DNA of 25,087 nt, from assembly GCA_947084925.1 (NCBI GenBank), contig CAMTUJ010000022.1, positions 1 through 25,087 of the forward strand, given 5' to 3'. Both the position numbers and the translations under genes were made by a program. Numbering within the stretch: position 1 is the first letter of the stretch; every line of letters starts with the position of its first letter. The notes beneath the pieces were generated by a model. The model searched no databases and had not been told where the DNA came from. It saw only the letters and a program-made list of their open reading frames with translations. Source of the DNA: JAGPUQ01 sp947084925 (GTDB lineage Bacteria > Pseudomonadota > Gammaproteobacteria > Pseudomonadales > Porticoccaceae). This document shows positions 16,640 through 23,577 of the stretch, piece by piece.

Positions 16640-17785
16640 ATGGCCAGTGAAGAAGAAGTCCTGATTCTCGACAGTGTGCGCCGCTGGCTGGAGCGCGATG
16701 TCGCGCCTTACGCCCATGATCTGGAACAGGCCGATGAATACCCCCACGCGATGGTGGCGCAGATGAAGGAGCTGGGCCTGTTCGGTGCCACCATCGCGCC
16801 GGAATACGGCGGCCTCGGTCTCGGCGCTTCGACCTACGCCAAGATCGTGGCGCTGGTATCCGAAGTCTGGATGTCGCTGTCCGGCATCTTCAATTCCCAC
16901 CTCATCATGGCCCGGTGCGTACAGAGCTATGGCACCGAGGCACAGAAACAGAAATACCTGCCGCGCTTTGCCAGCGGCGAATTGCGCGGCGGCATCGGCC
17001 TCACCGAACCCGACGCAGGCACCGATCTGCAGGGCATCCGCTGTGCCGCGAAGCGCGACGGCGACCACTATGTGGTGAACGGCACCAAGACTTGGATCAC
17101 CAATTCCATCGAAGGCGGCTGCATCGGGCTGCTGGTCAAGACGGACCCGACGGCGAGTCCGCCGCGCAAGGGCATGAGCATGTTCATCGCCGAGAAGGGT
17201 CCGGGCTTCAACGTCACCCGCAAACTGAAGAAACTCGGCTATCGCGGCATCGACACGGCGGAAATCATCTTCGAGGATTACCGGGTTCACAAGGATTGTC
17301 TGATCGGCGGCATCGAGGGTCGCGGCTTTTACAACGCCGTGGGCGGACTCGAACTCGGCCGCATCAACGTCGCGGCGCGCGGCGTCGGCGTCGCCACGGC
17401 GGCGCTCAAACAGTCGGTCGCCTATTCGCAGCAGCGCAAGACCTTCGGCAAGCCGATCTGCGAGCACCAGGCGATCCAGCTCAAGCTCGGCGAGATGGCC
17501 ACCCGGGTCGAAGCCGCGCGACTCCTTGTGGAACAGGCCGCGCAAGCCTTCGACCGCGGCGAGCGCTGCGACATGGAAGCCGGCATGGCCAAATATTTCG
17601 CCACCGAAGCCGCGGCCAAAAATGCCGACGAGAATATGCGCATCCACGGCGCCTACGGCTATTCCTGCGAGTTCGACGCCGAGCGGCTCTACCGCGATGC
17701 ACCCCTGATGATCATCGGCGAGGGCACCAACGAAATGCAGCGCATCATCATCGCGCGGCAACTGATCGAGCGAAATCCTGTTTAG
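16640..17785 (+). CDS. Acyl-CoA dehydrogenase
   Basis: FAD-dependent enzyme that introduces a 2,3-double bond into an acyl-CoA and passes electrons to ETF. The 381 residues match the family. The FAD/substrate signature GIGLTEPDAGTD is near 115-126. WITNS follows the NGTKT segment, and QQRKTFGKPICEHQAIQ is in the C-terminal helical domain. The catalytic glutamate is probably Glu361 in GEGTNEMQR. The start at 16640 removes an unsupported N-terminal extension that would overlap the MaoC gene. It forms a two-gene unit with MaoC: the product of this enzyme could be the substrate of the hydratase. Substrate chain length is unknown; glutaryl-, isovaleryl- and citronellyl-type paralogues look alike. 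Confidence 0.93.
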   Translation: MASEEEVLILDSVRRWLERDVAPYAHDLEQADEYPHAMVAQMKELGLFGATIAPEYGGLGLGASTYAKIVALVSEVWMSLSGIFNSHLIMARCVQSYGTEAQKQKYLPRFASGELRGGIGLTEPDAGTDLQGIRCAAKRDGDHYVVNGTKTWITNSIEGGCIGLLVKTDPTASPPRKGMSMFIAEKGPGFNVTRKLKKLGYRGIDTAEIIFEDYRVHKDCLIGGIEGRGFYNAVGGLELGRINVAARGVGVATAALKQSVAYSQQRKTFGKPICEHQAIQLKLGEMATRVEAARLLVEQAAQAFDRGERCDMEAGMAKYFATEAAAKNADENMRIHGAYGYSCEFDAERLYRDAPLMIIGEGTNEMQRIIIARQLIERNPV

Positions 17786-17801
17786 CCGGGCGCGCCGGCG
17801 A

Positions 17802-17830
17802 TTGTGCTCGCCGATCGTCCGGTCTAGATT
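17802..17830 (+). promoter_or_regulatory. Weak candidate promoter of the MBL-epimerase genes
   Basis: TTGTGC (17802-17807), a 17-bp spacer and TAGATT (17825-17830) lie upstream of the tandem repeat and the MBL gene. The match is 3 of 6 and 4 of 6. It is the best sigma-70 candidate in this 138-bp gap. Confidence 0.3.
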
Positions 17831-17849
17831 GCCGTCACTATTCCCATTA

Positions 17850-17915
17850 CCCACAAACGACAGCCCACAAACAACAGCCAACAAACAACAGCCAATAAAC
17901 AACAGCGAAAAACAG
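17850..17915 (+). repeat. 14-bp tandem repeat, four copies plus a partial one
   Basis: Units begin at 17850, 17864, 17878 and 17892, followed by a 10-bp remnant at 17906. Consensus is CCMACAAACAACAG with one or two changes per copy. The array is G-poor on the plus strand, ends 8 bp before the MBL start and abuts the ribosome site (AGGGGGAA), so it forms an unstructured 5' leader. Confidence 0.9.
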
Positions 17916-17923
17916 GGGGAACC

Positions 17924-18799
17924 ATGAGCGATCGACTCTACCAACAACTGTCCTGGCAAATCGGCGACGTATCCATCACCCGGCTGGTCGAGGTGGTGCT
18001 GGATGCGCCGCTGAACTCCCTCTTCCCCGGCCGCACGGCGGCGGAACTGGAACCCTACGCGAGCTGGATGAAGCCCAACTTCATCGGTCCCAACGGCAAC
18101 ATGTACCTCAGCATTCACGCGTTTCTGATCCGCGCCGGCGGTCTCAAGATGATCGTGGACACCTGCGCCGGCAATGGCAAAAACCTGCCGCTGTTCCCCG
18201 AGTGGAACAACATGAACACGCCGTTTATCGAGAACATGGCCAAGCTGGGTTTCGCGCCCGAATCCATCGACCGCGTGATGTGCACCCACCTGCATTTCGA
18301 CCATGTGGGCTGGAACACCCGTCCCGTGGACGGCAAATGGGTCCCCACCTTTGCCAACGCCCGCTATCTGTTCAACAAGGCCGAGTGGGAGTTCTGGAAG
18401 GACCACGAAGACCCCTATGGCGCCAACACCCTCGAACACGCGCTGCTGCCGGTGATCAACGCGGGTCTGGTCGATCTGGTCGATACCCACCACAAGGTCA
18501 ACGACGAAATCAGCCTGATCCCCACGCCCGGTCACACGCCTGGGCATGTCAGTGTGCTGATCCAGTCCAAAGGCGCGGAAGCGGTGATCACCGGCGACAT
18601 GTTCCACCATCCTTGCCAGATGGCGCATCCGGAATGGATCGACATGGCCGACAGCTCCAGCGCGCAGGCCGAACAGACCCGCCGCGAGTTCATGCAGCGC
18701 TTCGGCAATCGGCCGTCGCTGGTGCTGGGCACCCACTTCGCCACCCCCACCGCCGGTCACATCCGGAGCGACGGCAAGGGCTGGCGCTTCGATATCTGA
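17924..18799 (+). CDS. MBL-fold metallohydrolase
   Basis: Metallo-beta-lactamase-fold hydrolase of 291 residues with a complete dinuclear metal site: HLHFDH (His122, His124, Asp126, His127), PTPGHTPGH (His204 or His208), Asp225 in TGDMFHH, and His271 in GTHFATPTAGH. No signal peptide is seen, so it is probably cytoplasmic. The family includes lactonases, thioesterases and other hydrolases; this form resembles the broad quorum-quenching-lactonase-like group, but the substrate is unknown. The start has an AGGGGGAA ribosome site after a tandem repeat. The SDR-like gene follows 25 bp downstream, so they are likely cotranscribed. In a catabolic context it could open a lactone, such as one made by a Baeyer-Villiger enzyme; this is inference only. 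Confidence 0.9.
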   Translation: MSDRLYQQLSWQIGDVSITRLVEVVLDAPLNSLFPGRTAAELEPYASWMKPNFIGPNGNMYLSIHAFLIRAGGLKMIVDTCAGNGKNLPLFPEWNNMNTPFIENMAKLGFAPESIDRVMCTHLHFDHVGWNTRPVDGKWVPTFANARYLFNKAEWEFWKDHEDPYGANTLEHALLPVINAGLVDLVDTHHKVNDEISLIPTPGHTPGHVSVLIQSKGAEAVITGDMFHHPCQMAHPEWIDMADSSSAQAEQTRREFMQRFGNRPSLVLGTHFATPTAGHIRSDGKGWRFDI

Positions 18800-18824
18800 G
18801 TTGTTCGACCAGCGAGGCGCAGCC

Positions 18825-19946
18825 ATGAAGCGGGCATTGATCGTCGGCGGCACCGGACCCACCGGACCCCATGTGATACAGGGGCTGCTCGATCGCGGCT
18901 ACGAGACCACCATCTTCCACCGCGGCACCCACGAACCGCCGGGATTGCCGGAGGTGGAACACATCCATGGCGATCCGCACTTTCCGGAAACCATCGCAGC
19001 GGCGCTCGATGGGCGGGAATTCGAACTGGTGGTGGCCATGTACGGCCGCATCCGCCATCTGGCGGACTACTTTGCCAAACGGTGTGAGCGCTTTATCGGC
19101 GTCGGCGGCATCCCGGTCTACGCCGGGCTGATGGACCCGGACGGCCAAGCGCCCTGGGGACTGCCGGTGCCGGTGCGGGAAACCGCTCCTCTGTCCGACT
19201 ATCCGGGCGACACCGACGGCAGCCGCTTTGCCCACATGATCTACCGCACCGAGCGCCATGTGCTGGACCTGGGTGAAGCCGGGGCCTTCAACGCCGCCTA
19301 TTTCCGCTACCCGGCCATCTACGGACCGCGTCAACCCACCCCCATGGAGTGGTCGGTGGTGCGCCGGGTCCGCGACGGCCGGCCCGCGATGATCCTGCCC
19401 AATGGCGGGCTGATCCTGACCAGCCGCTGCGCCGCCCGCAACGCGGCGGAATATCTGTTGCTCGCCATCGACCACCCGGAAGCCAGCAGGAACCAGGCGT
19501 ACAACTGCACCGATGACGAGCAGTTCACGCAACGCCAGTGGGTCGAGCTGATCTCGCGCGGCGCCGGCCGGCCACTGGATATTTTCTCGCTGCCGGAAGA
19601 GCTCGCGACCCCCGCCGAACCCCTGACCCGGATGCTGGGCGGCAGCAATCACTGCCTGCTCGACAACGCCAAGGCCCGGCACGAACTCGGCTACCGCGAC
19701 CGGGTATCCGCGCGGGATGCCCTGCACGAAACCGCCGCCTGGTATCTGGCCAATCCGCTCGCCGGCGGCGACGCCGCCAATCACCCGGACCCCTTCGACT
19801 ACGCCGCCGAAGACCGGCTGATCGCCGCCTACCAGCGCGGCGTCGCCGTCATCCAGGCCGAAGCACCCTTCCCCAAAGCGAGCTACCACCACTCCTACGC
19901 GCACCCGAAAACACCGGGCCAGGGACCGGATCACCGCGGCCGTTAG
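18825..19946 (+). CDS. NAD-dependent epimerase/dehydratase family protein (atypical SDR)
   Basis: Extended or atypical short-chain dehydrogenase of 373 residues. The nucleotide-binding motif GGTGPTG is at 8-14. The region after the central sheet reads FIGVGGIPVYAG (90-101), and the YxxxK position reads Tyr140-RTE-Arg144, so the catalytic lysine is replaced by arginine, as in atypical SDRs. YFRYPAIYGPRQPTP is a typical epimerase segment. The start at 18825 has GAGG upstream and removes eight unsupported residues. It probably shares a transcript with the MBL gene. A true sugar-nucleotide epimerase role is unlikely given the missing lysine and the setting; a reductase or isomerase of a small hydrophobic substrate is possible. 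Confidence 0.8.
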   Translation: MKRALIVGGTGPTGPHVIQGLLDRGYETTIFHRGTHEPPGLPEVEHIHGDPHFPETIAAALDGREFELVVAMYGRIRHLADYFAKRCERFIGVGGIPVYAGLMDPDGQAPWGLPVPVRETAPLSDYPGDTDGSRFAHMIYRTERHVLDLGEAGAFNAAYFRYPAIYGPRQPTPMEWSVVRRVRDGRPAMILPNGGLILTSRCAARNAAEYLLLAIDHPEASRNQAYNCTDDEQFTQRQWVELISRGAGRPLDIFSLPEELATPAEPLTRMLGGSNHCLLDNAKARHELGYRDRVSARDALHETAAWYLANPLAGGDAANHPDPFDYAAEDRLIAAYQRGVAVIQAEAPFPKASYHHSYAHPKTPGQGPDHRGR

Positions 19947-19968
19947 GGATGCCCTGAATAATTCGATT

Positions 19969-19995
19969 CCGTTCGTGGTGAGCCAGTCGAAGGAA
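19969..19995. repeat. Half copy of a dispersed intergenic repeat
   Basis: CCGTTCGTGGTGAGCCAGTC, continuing GAAGG, is one arm of the palindromic repeat (CGTTCGTGGTGAG...CTCACCACGAACG) found between genes in many proteobacteria. The second arm is not present. The remaining gap to 20202 holds no other feature that I can support. Confidence 0.5.
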
Positions 19996-20202
19996 TTGAT
20001 CAGAGGTTCCCTATAGCGCTGACATGTCGCGGTCGCTCAGCGCCGTACGCCTCGCCTCGCGACGCTTTTCAGTAACCGTTTCCAACCCACTCCTCGCACT
20101 CAATGTGATCTGCAACATGGTCGGCGCAGATAGTGAGTTTTTTGTCGTTGCGAAGGTTTACCCTGACAAAACCAATCCATGCCATCAGGAAGGAAGGTTG
20201 CC

Positions 20203-20877
20203 ATGTCTAACGTCTCATCTCGTTCCAGGCTACGCGCAGCGGTGGTTGCCGGTGCACTCTCCCTTGTGCCCGTCGCAGGGCATGCGGATCAACTGATGTG
20301 GATCGATCATCTGGGGTTTCTCGCCGGCGATCCCAGCGTGAATGTGTCGTTCAATGCCGTGAACTCGGGTGTCGGCGGCGGCCTCTCCGGGCTGATCGTC
20401 CAGTCCACCACGACAGGCGAGGACGCCACCGGCGGCGGCAACAAGGTCATTGAAACCAGTCTCGCGGTACCACCTGGCTACCTGGTGGACGGTGTGCGCG
20501 TCTGCTACGAGTCGTCCATCGCCAGCAGCTTCATCAGTCAGATTCGACTGGCCCAGGTGCAGGATCCCCCGGCAACCGCCATGGTTCTGCTGGACGACCC
20601 CACCGACCTGACCAACCCGGGTCCGATCTGTGTAGACAGCGCGGCGCCCTTTGCCGGGACAGTAAACCCAGCCGATGGCGCCGTCCTGCTCAGCCTGCGC
20701 GTCAACTTCGGCGCCGTCGCCGACAAGATCGTGGTGCGTGGGGTGGCATTGCATCTCGCGGCGGACCCAGAGTCGTTGTTGCTGACCCACACCCATGAAT
20801 ACCTGACCGGTCGCGGCGCCGGCCACAATAACACCGTCGTCGAAACCAGCGGTCCCGTCGAACCACCCGCAGAATAA
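20203..20877 (+). CDS. Secreted protein of unknown function
   Basis: Not assigned to a named family. The 224 residues begin with a clear signal peptide: Arg residues at 7, 9 and 11, a hydrophobic core at about 12-25, and a likely cut after GHA (28). The mature part is rich in beta-prone sequence, with a Gly-rich region at 55-79 and two cysteines, Cys101 and Cys143, that could form a disulfide. The segment PPGYLVDGVRVCYESS (90-105) reads as a conserved core, as does ISQIRLAQVQDPPATAMVLLDD (two adjoining blocks, 111-132). The C-terminus has a His-rich THTHEY motif. The start at 20203 is fixed by AGGAAGG upstream and the signal peptide. It stands alone: a repeat remnant precedes it, and the aceA terminator lies downstream. 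An envelope or extracellular role is the only safe inference. Confidence 0.75.
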   Translation: MSNVSSRSRLRAAVVAGALSLVPVAGHADQLMWIDHLGFLAGDPSVNVSFNAVNSGVGGGLSGLIVQSTTTGEDATGGGNKVIETSLAVPPGYLVDGVRVCYESSIASSFISQIRLAQVQDPPATAMVLLDDPTDLTNPGPICVDSAAPFAGTVNPADGAVLLSLRVNFGAVADKIVVRGVALHLAADPESLLLTHTHEYLTGRGAGHNNTVVETSGPVEPPAE

Positions 20878-20903
20878 GCGGCCGCCGGCCAGGATCAGCC
20901 AAC

Positions 20904-20952
20904 AAAAAACAGCCAGGGCAGGGCGAGGGGTATCCCTCGCCCTGCCCTGGCT
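20904..20952 (-). terminator. Strong terminator for aceA, possibly bidirectional
   Basis: A perfect 19-bp stem pairs 20911-20929 with 20934-20952 around a GTAT loop. On the minus strand it is followed by GTTTTTTG (A-run at 20904-20909 on the plus strand). It lies 121 bp after the aceA stop and 34 bp after the stop of the converging secreted-protein gene, so it probably insulates both. Confidence 0.9.
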
Positions 20953-21073
20953 GCGCGCTGAATTGAAGCGGTATTGCTCGGGTGTCTGTCTTTAATCCGG
21001 TGGAACACCCAACTGCTTTGATCCGGGTTTGAGCTTGTATGGACGCTCTGCTTCCAGATGCGCGGACAAAGAC

Positions 21074-22411
21074 TCAGTGAAACTGATCTTCCTCGGTGGA
21101 ACCGGTGAGCGCGGTCACCGAAGACACACCGCCCTGAATCACCGTGGTCATGTCGTCGAAATAGCCGGTGCCCACTTCCTGCTGGTGAGCGACGAAGGTG
21201 TAACCGCGGTCGCGGGCAGCGAATTCCGGCTCCTGCACTTTCTCGACATAGGCTTTCATGTCTTCGCGGGCATAGGCGTGGGCGAGTTCGAACATGTTGT
21301 ACCACATGTTGTGAATGCCGGCCAAAGTAATGAACTGGAACTTGTAACCCATGGCCGACAGCTCGCGCTGGAACCTGGCGATGGTGGCGTCGTCCAGGTT
21401 CTTCTTCCAGTTGAATGACGGCGAGCAGTTGTAGCTGAGCAACTGGTCGGGGTACTCCTTGCGGACCGCTTCGGCGAATTTCTTGGCTTCGGCCAAATCC
21501 GGCGTTGCAGTTTCACACCACAGCAGGTCGGCGTAGGGCGCGTAGGCGATGCCGCGGGCGATCGCCTGGTCGATGCCGGCGCGGACCTTGTAGAAACCTT
21601 CGCTGGTGCGCTCGCCGGTAACGAACGGCTTGTCGTAAGGATCGCAGTCGCTGGTGAGCAGGTCGGCGGCGTTGGCGTCGGTGCGGGCGAGCAGGATGGT
21701 CGGCACGCCGGCCACGTCGGCGGCGAGTCGGGCCGCGATCAGCTTCTGAACGGCTTCCTGGGTCGGCACCAGCACCTTGCCGCCCATGTGGCCACATTTC
21801 TTGACCGAGGCGAGCTGGTCTTCGAAGTGGACGCCGGCAGCGCCGGCCTCGATCATGGCCTTCATCAGTTCGTAAGCGTTGAGGACCCCGCCGAAACCGG
21901 CTTCGGCATCCGCCACGATGGGCGCGAAGTAATCGATGTAGTCGGCATCGCCCGGGGCTTTGCCCGCTTTCCACTGGATCTGGTCCGCGCGGCGGAAGGC
22001 GTTGTTGATGCGGCGCACCACGGCGGGCACGGAGTCGGCCGGGTACAGCGACTGGTCGGGGTACATGCTGGAGGCAGTGTTGTTGTCCGCCGCCACCTGC
22101 CAGCCGGACAGATAAATCGCCTGGACGCCGGCCTTGACCTGCTGCACCGCCTGACCGCCGGTGAGGGCGCCCATGGCATTGACGAAGTCCTTGTCCGGAC
22201 GAAAGCTCGGCCGCCCACCCTCGGTGACGAGTTTCCACAGTTGCTCGGCCCCGCGCTGGGCAATGGTGTTGTCGACTTTGATGGAGCCGCGCAGGCGTAC
22301 CACGTCGTCGGCGCTGTAGGTGCGCTTGACGCCCTTCCAGCGGGGATTGGTGGCCCAATCCTGGGTGATCTGGGCGATTTCCGCGGCGCGGTTGTAGTTG
22401 CCGATGGTCAT
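21074..22411 (-). CDS. aceA: Isocitrate lyase
   Basis: First enzyme of the glyoxylate shunt; it splits isocitrate into glyoxylate and succinate and allows growth on acetate and fatty acids. The 445 residues match the short E. coli type. The catalytic KKCGHMGGK motif is intact, and ICL-type segments such as GGVLNAYELMKAMIEAGAAG and SYNCSPSFNWKK are present. The start has an AGGAG ribosome site. The gene is divergent from a LysR regulator, and malate synthase lies on the other side of that regulator. A motif shared with the glcB promoter lies 72 bp upstream of the start. Ends of acyl-CoA degradation elsewhere in the window would feed acetyl-CoA into this shunt. Confidence 0.98.
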   Translation of the reverse strand: MTIGNYNRAAEIAQITQDWATNPRWKGVKRTYSADDVVRLRGSIKVDNTIAQRGAEQLWKLVTEGGRPSFRPDKDFVNAMGALTGGQAVQQVKAGVQAIYLSGWQVAADNNTASSMYPDQSLYPADSVPAVVRRINNAFRRADQIQWKAGKAPGDADYIDYFAPIVADAEAGFGGVLNAYELMKAMIEAGAAGVHFEDQLASVKKCGHMGGKVLVPTQEAVQKLIAARLAADVAGVPTILLARTDANAADLLTSDCDPYDKPFVTGERTSEGFYKVRAGIDQAIARGIAYAPYADLLWCETATPDLAEAKKFAEAVRKEYPDQLLSYNCSPSFNWKKNLDDATIARFQRELSAMGYKFQFITLAGIHNMWYNMFELAHAYAREDMKAYVEKVQEPEFAARDRGYTFVAHQQEVGTGYFDDMTTVIQGGVSSVTALTGSTEEDQFH

Positions 22412-22455
22412 GGTGTGCAGCTCCTGTTGCGGGTGGTGGAGTGGAGACGTTGCGC

Positions 22456-22503
22456 ATTGTATTTTTTGTGGGATGATTCGAATAATTTATCGCTTTTATC
22501 TTC
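22456..22503 (-). promoter_or_regulatory. aceA promoter with LysR-type operator (shared block, copy 1)
   Basis: Read toward aceA: GAAGATAAAAGCGATAAATT (22484-22503), then six bases, ATCAT (22473-22477), 11 bases and the -10 candidate TACAAT (22456-22461). No good -35 is seen, as expected for an activated promoter. The same block, with 17 of the 20 bases and the ATCAT identical and the same spacing, precedes glcB. It also lies 12 bp before the LysR start codon, so binding there could repress the regulator's own gene. Confidence 0.65.
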
Positions 22504-22515
22504 ACTATTTATCTT

Positions 22516-23472
22516 ATGAATATAGCCCGTGTCGATCTCAACCTGCTGGTGTTCCTGGACGTGCTGTTGCGCGAGCGCAATGTCACCCGCGCGGCCCAGT
22601 CCCTCGGCATCACCCAGCCCGCGATGAGCAATGGTCTGCGGCGCCTGCGGGAATTGTTCGGCGACCCGCTGCTGATACGCACCAGCGGGGGGATGGCGCC
22701 CACCGAACGGGCGCTCGCCCTGCAACCGCAGGTACGCGACATCCTCGCCAGCGTCGAGCAGGCGGTGCAGCCCCGCACCGAGTTCGATGCGGGCTCCGCC
22801 AACCGGGTGTTTCGCATCATGGCGAGCGACTACGCCGAGTCCACGCTGGTGCCGCCGCTGCTGGCGTTCCTGGGCGAGCACGCGCCGGGGATCACCCTCG
22901 ACATCCTCAACCCCAGCGACGTGACCCTGCACGACGTGGAACAGGGCCGGGTGGACATGCTGCTCAACCGCTTCGACGACATGCCCCAATCCTTCCACCA
23001 GGTCACGGTGTGGCAGGACGATTTCTCCTGCCTGCTGCGCAGGGACCATCCCGCGCTGGCGGATTTCGGCCTGGAGCGCTATCTCGCCGGTCGCCACGTC
23101 TGGGTCAGCAAGACCGGCATGGGGGTCGGCGTGGGCATGAACCCGCAGGATGCCCAGCGCCTGGGCTGGGTGGACGAGGCGCTGGCGCGACTGGGCAAGA
23201 AGCGCCATATCGCGGTCTTCACCCGCCATTATCAGGTGGCGGTGCTGCTCGCCCGCCAGCCGGATTTGATCGTCACCATCCCGAGCCGCCTCGCCGAGAT
23301 GCAGCGCGACAACACCGCCGTGGCCATCCTGCCGCCGCCGTTCGAGATTCCACCCTTCGATCTCAAGATGGCCTGGAGCCCGCTGTTGCAGAACAACCCA
23401 GCGCACCAGTGGCTGCGGCGGCAGATTGTGGCGGCGGCGCGGGAGAACAACACTCCGGTATTTTTGCCCTGA
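22516..23472 (+). CDS. LysR-family transcriptional regulator
   Basis: DNA-binding regulator of 318 residues. The N-terminal winged helix-turn-helix (about 5-64) includes LNLLVFLDVLLRERNVTRAA, then QSLGITQPAMSNGLRRLREL and FGDPLLIRT. The C-terminal two-lobed effector-binding domain is complete (about 95-300) and of the NodD/NahR-like type. It lies between aceA (divergent) and glcB (same strand), both glyoxylate-shunt genes, and a shared motif is found in the promoter regions of both. It therefore probably controls the shunt, in place of the IclR repressor of enterics. Its ATG has no Shine-Dalgarno sequence (upstream is TTCACTATTTATCTT), so translation may be weak or leaderless. The effector is unknown; glyoxylate or an acetate-derived metabolite is a guess. 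Confidence 0.93.
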   Translation: MNIARVDLNLLVFLDVLLRERNVTRAAQSLGITQPAMSNGLRRLRELFGDPLLIRTSGGMAPTERALALQPQVRDILASVEQAVQPRTEFDAGSANRVFRIMASDYAESTLVPPLLAFLGEHAPGITLDILNPSDVTLHDVEQGRVDMLLNRFDDMPQSFHQVTVWQDDFSCLLRRDHPALADFGLERYLAGRHVWVSKTGMGVGVGMNPQDAQRLGWVDEALARLGKKRHIAVFTRHYQVAVLLARQPDLIVTIPSRLAEMQRDNTAVAILPPPFEIPPFDLKMAWSPLLQNNPAHQWLRRQIVAAARENNTPVFLP

Positions 23473-23477
23473 ATAAC

Positions 23478-23526
23478 GAGCATAAAAACGATAAATTCGA
23501 TCAATCATGGCCGGGGTGACTAAAAT
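23478..23526 (+). promoter_or_regulatory. glcB promoter with LysR-type operator (shared block, copy 2)
   Basis: GAGCATAAAAACGATAAATT (23478-23497), then six bases, ATCAT (23504-23508), 12 bases and the -10 candidate TAAAAT (23521-23526). The block starts 6 bp after the LysR stop codon and ends 80 bp before the glcB start. Orientation and spacing to the -10 match the aceA copy (22-23 bp between the 20-bp block and the -10). Confidence 0.65.
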
Positions 23527-23577
23527 GCCGGCTTGATCGACCCCCGGCGCGAGCCGATTTGCCTAGAGGAGAGAGCC

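Noticed and set aside
17850..17915. Possible CRISPR array
   Set aside because: The units are adjacent 14-bp copies without unique spacers, so it is a plain tandem repeat.
16526..18862. 778-codon minus-strand frame opposite the acyl-CoA dehydrogenase and MBL genes
   Set aside because: Spans two real genes and their intergenic repeat in antisense; no family resemblance.
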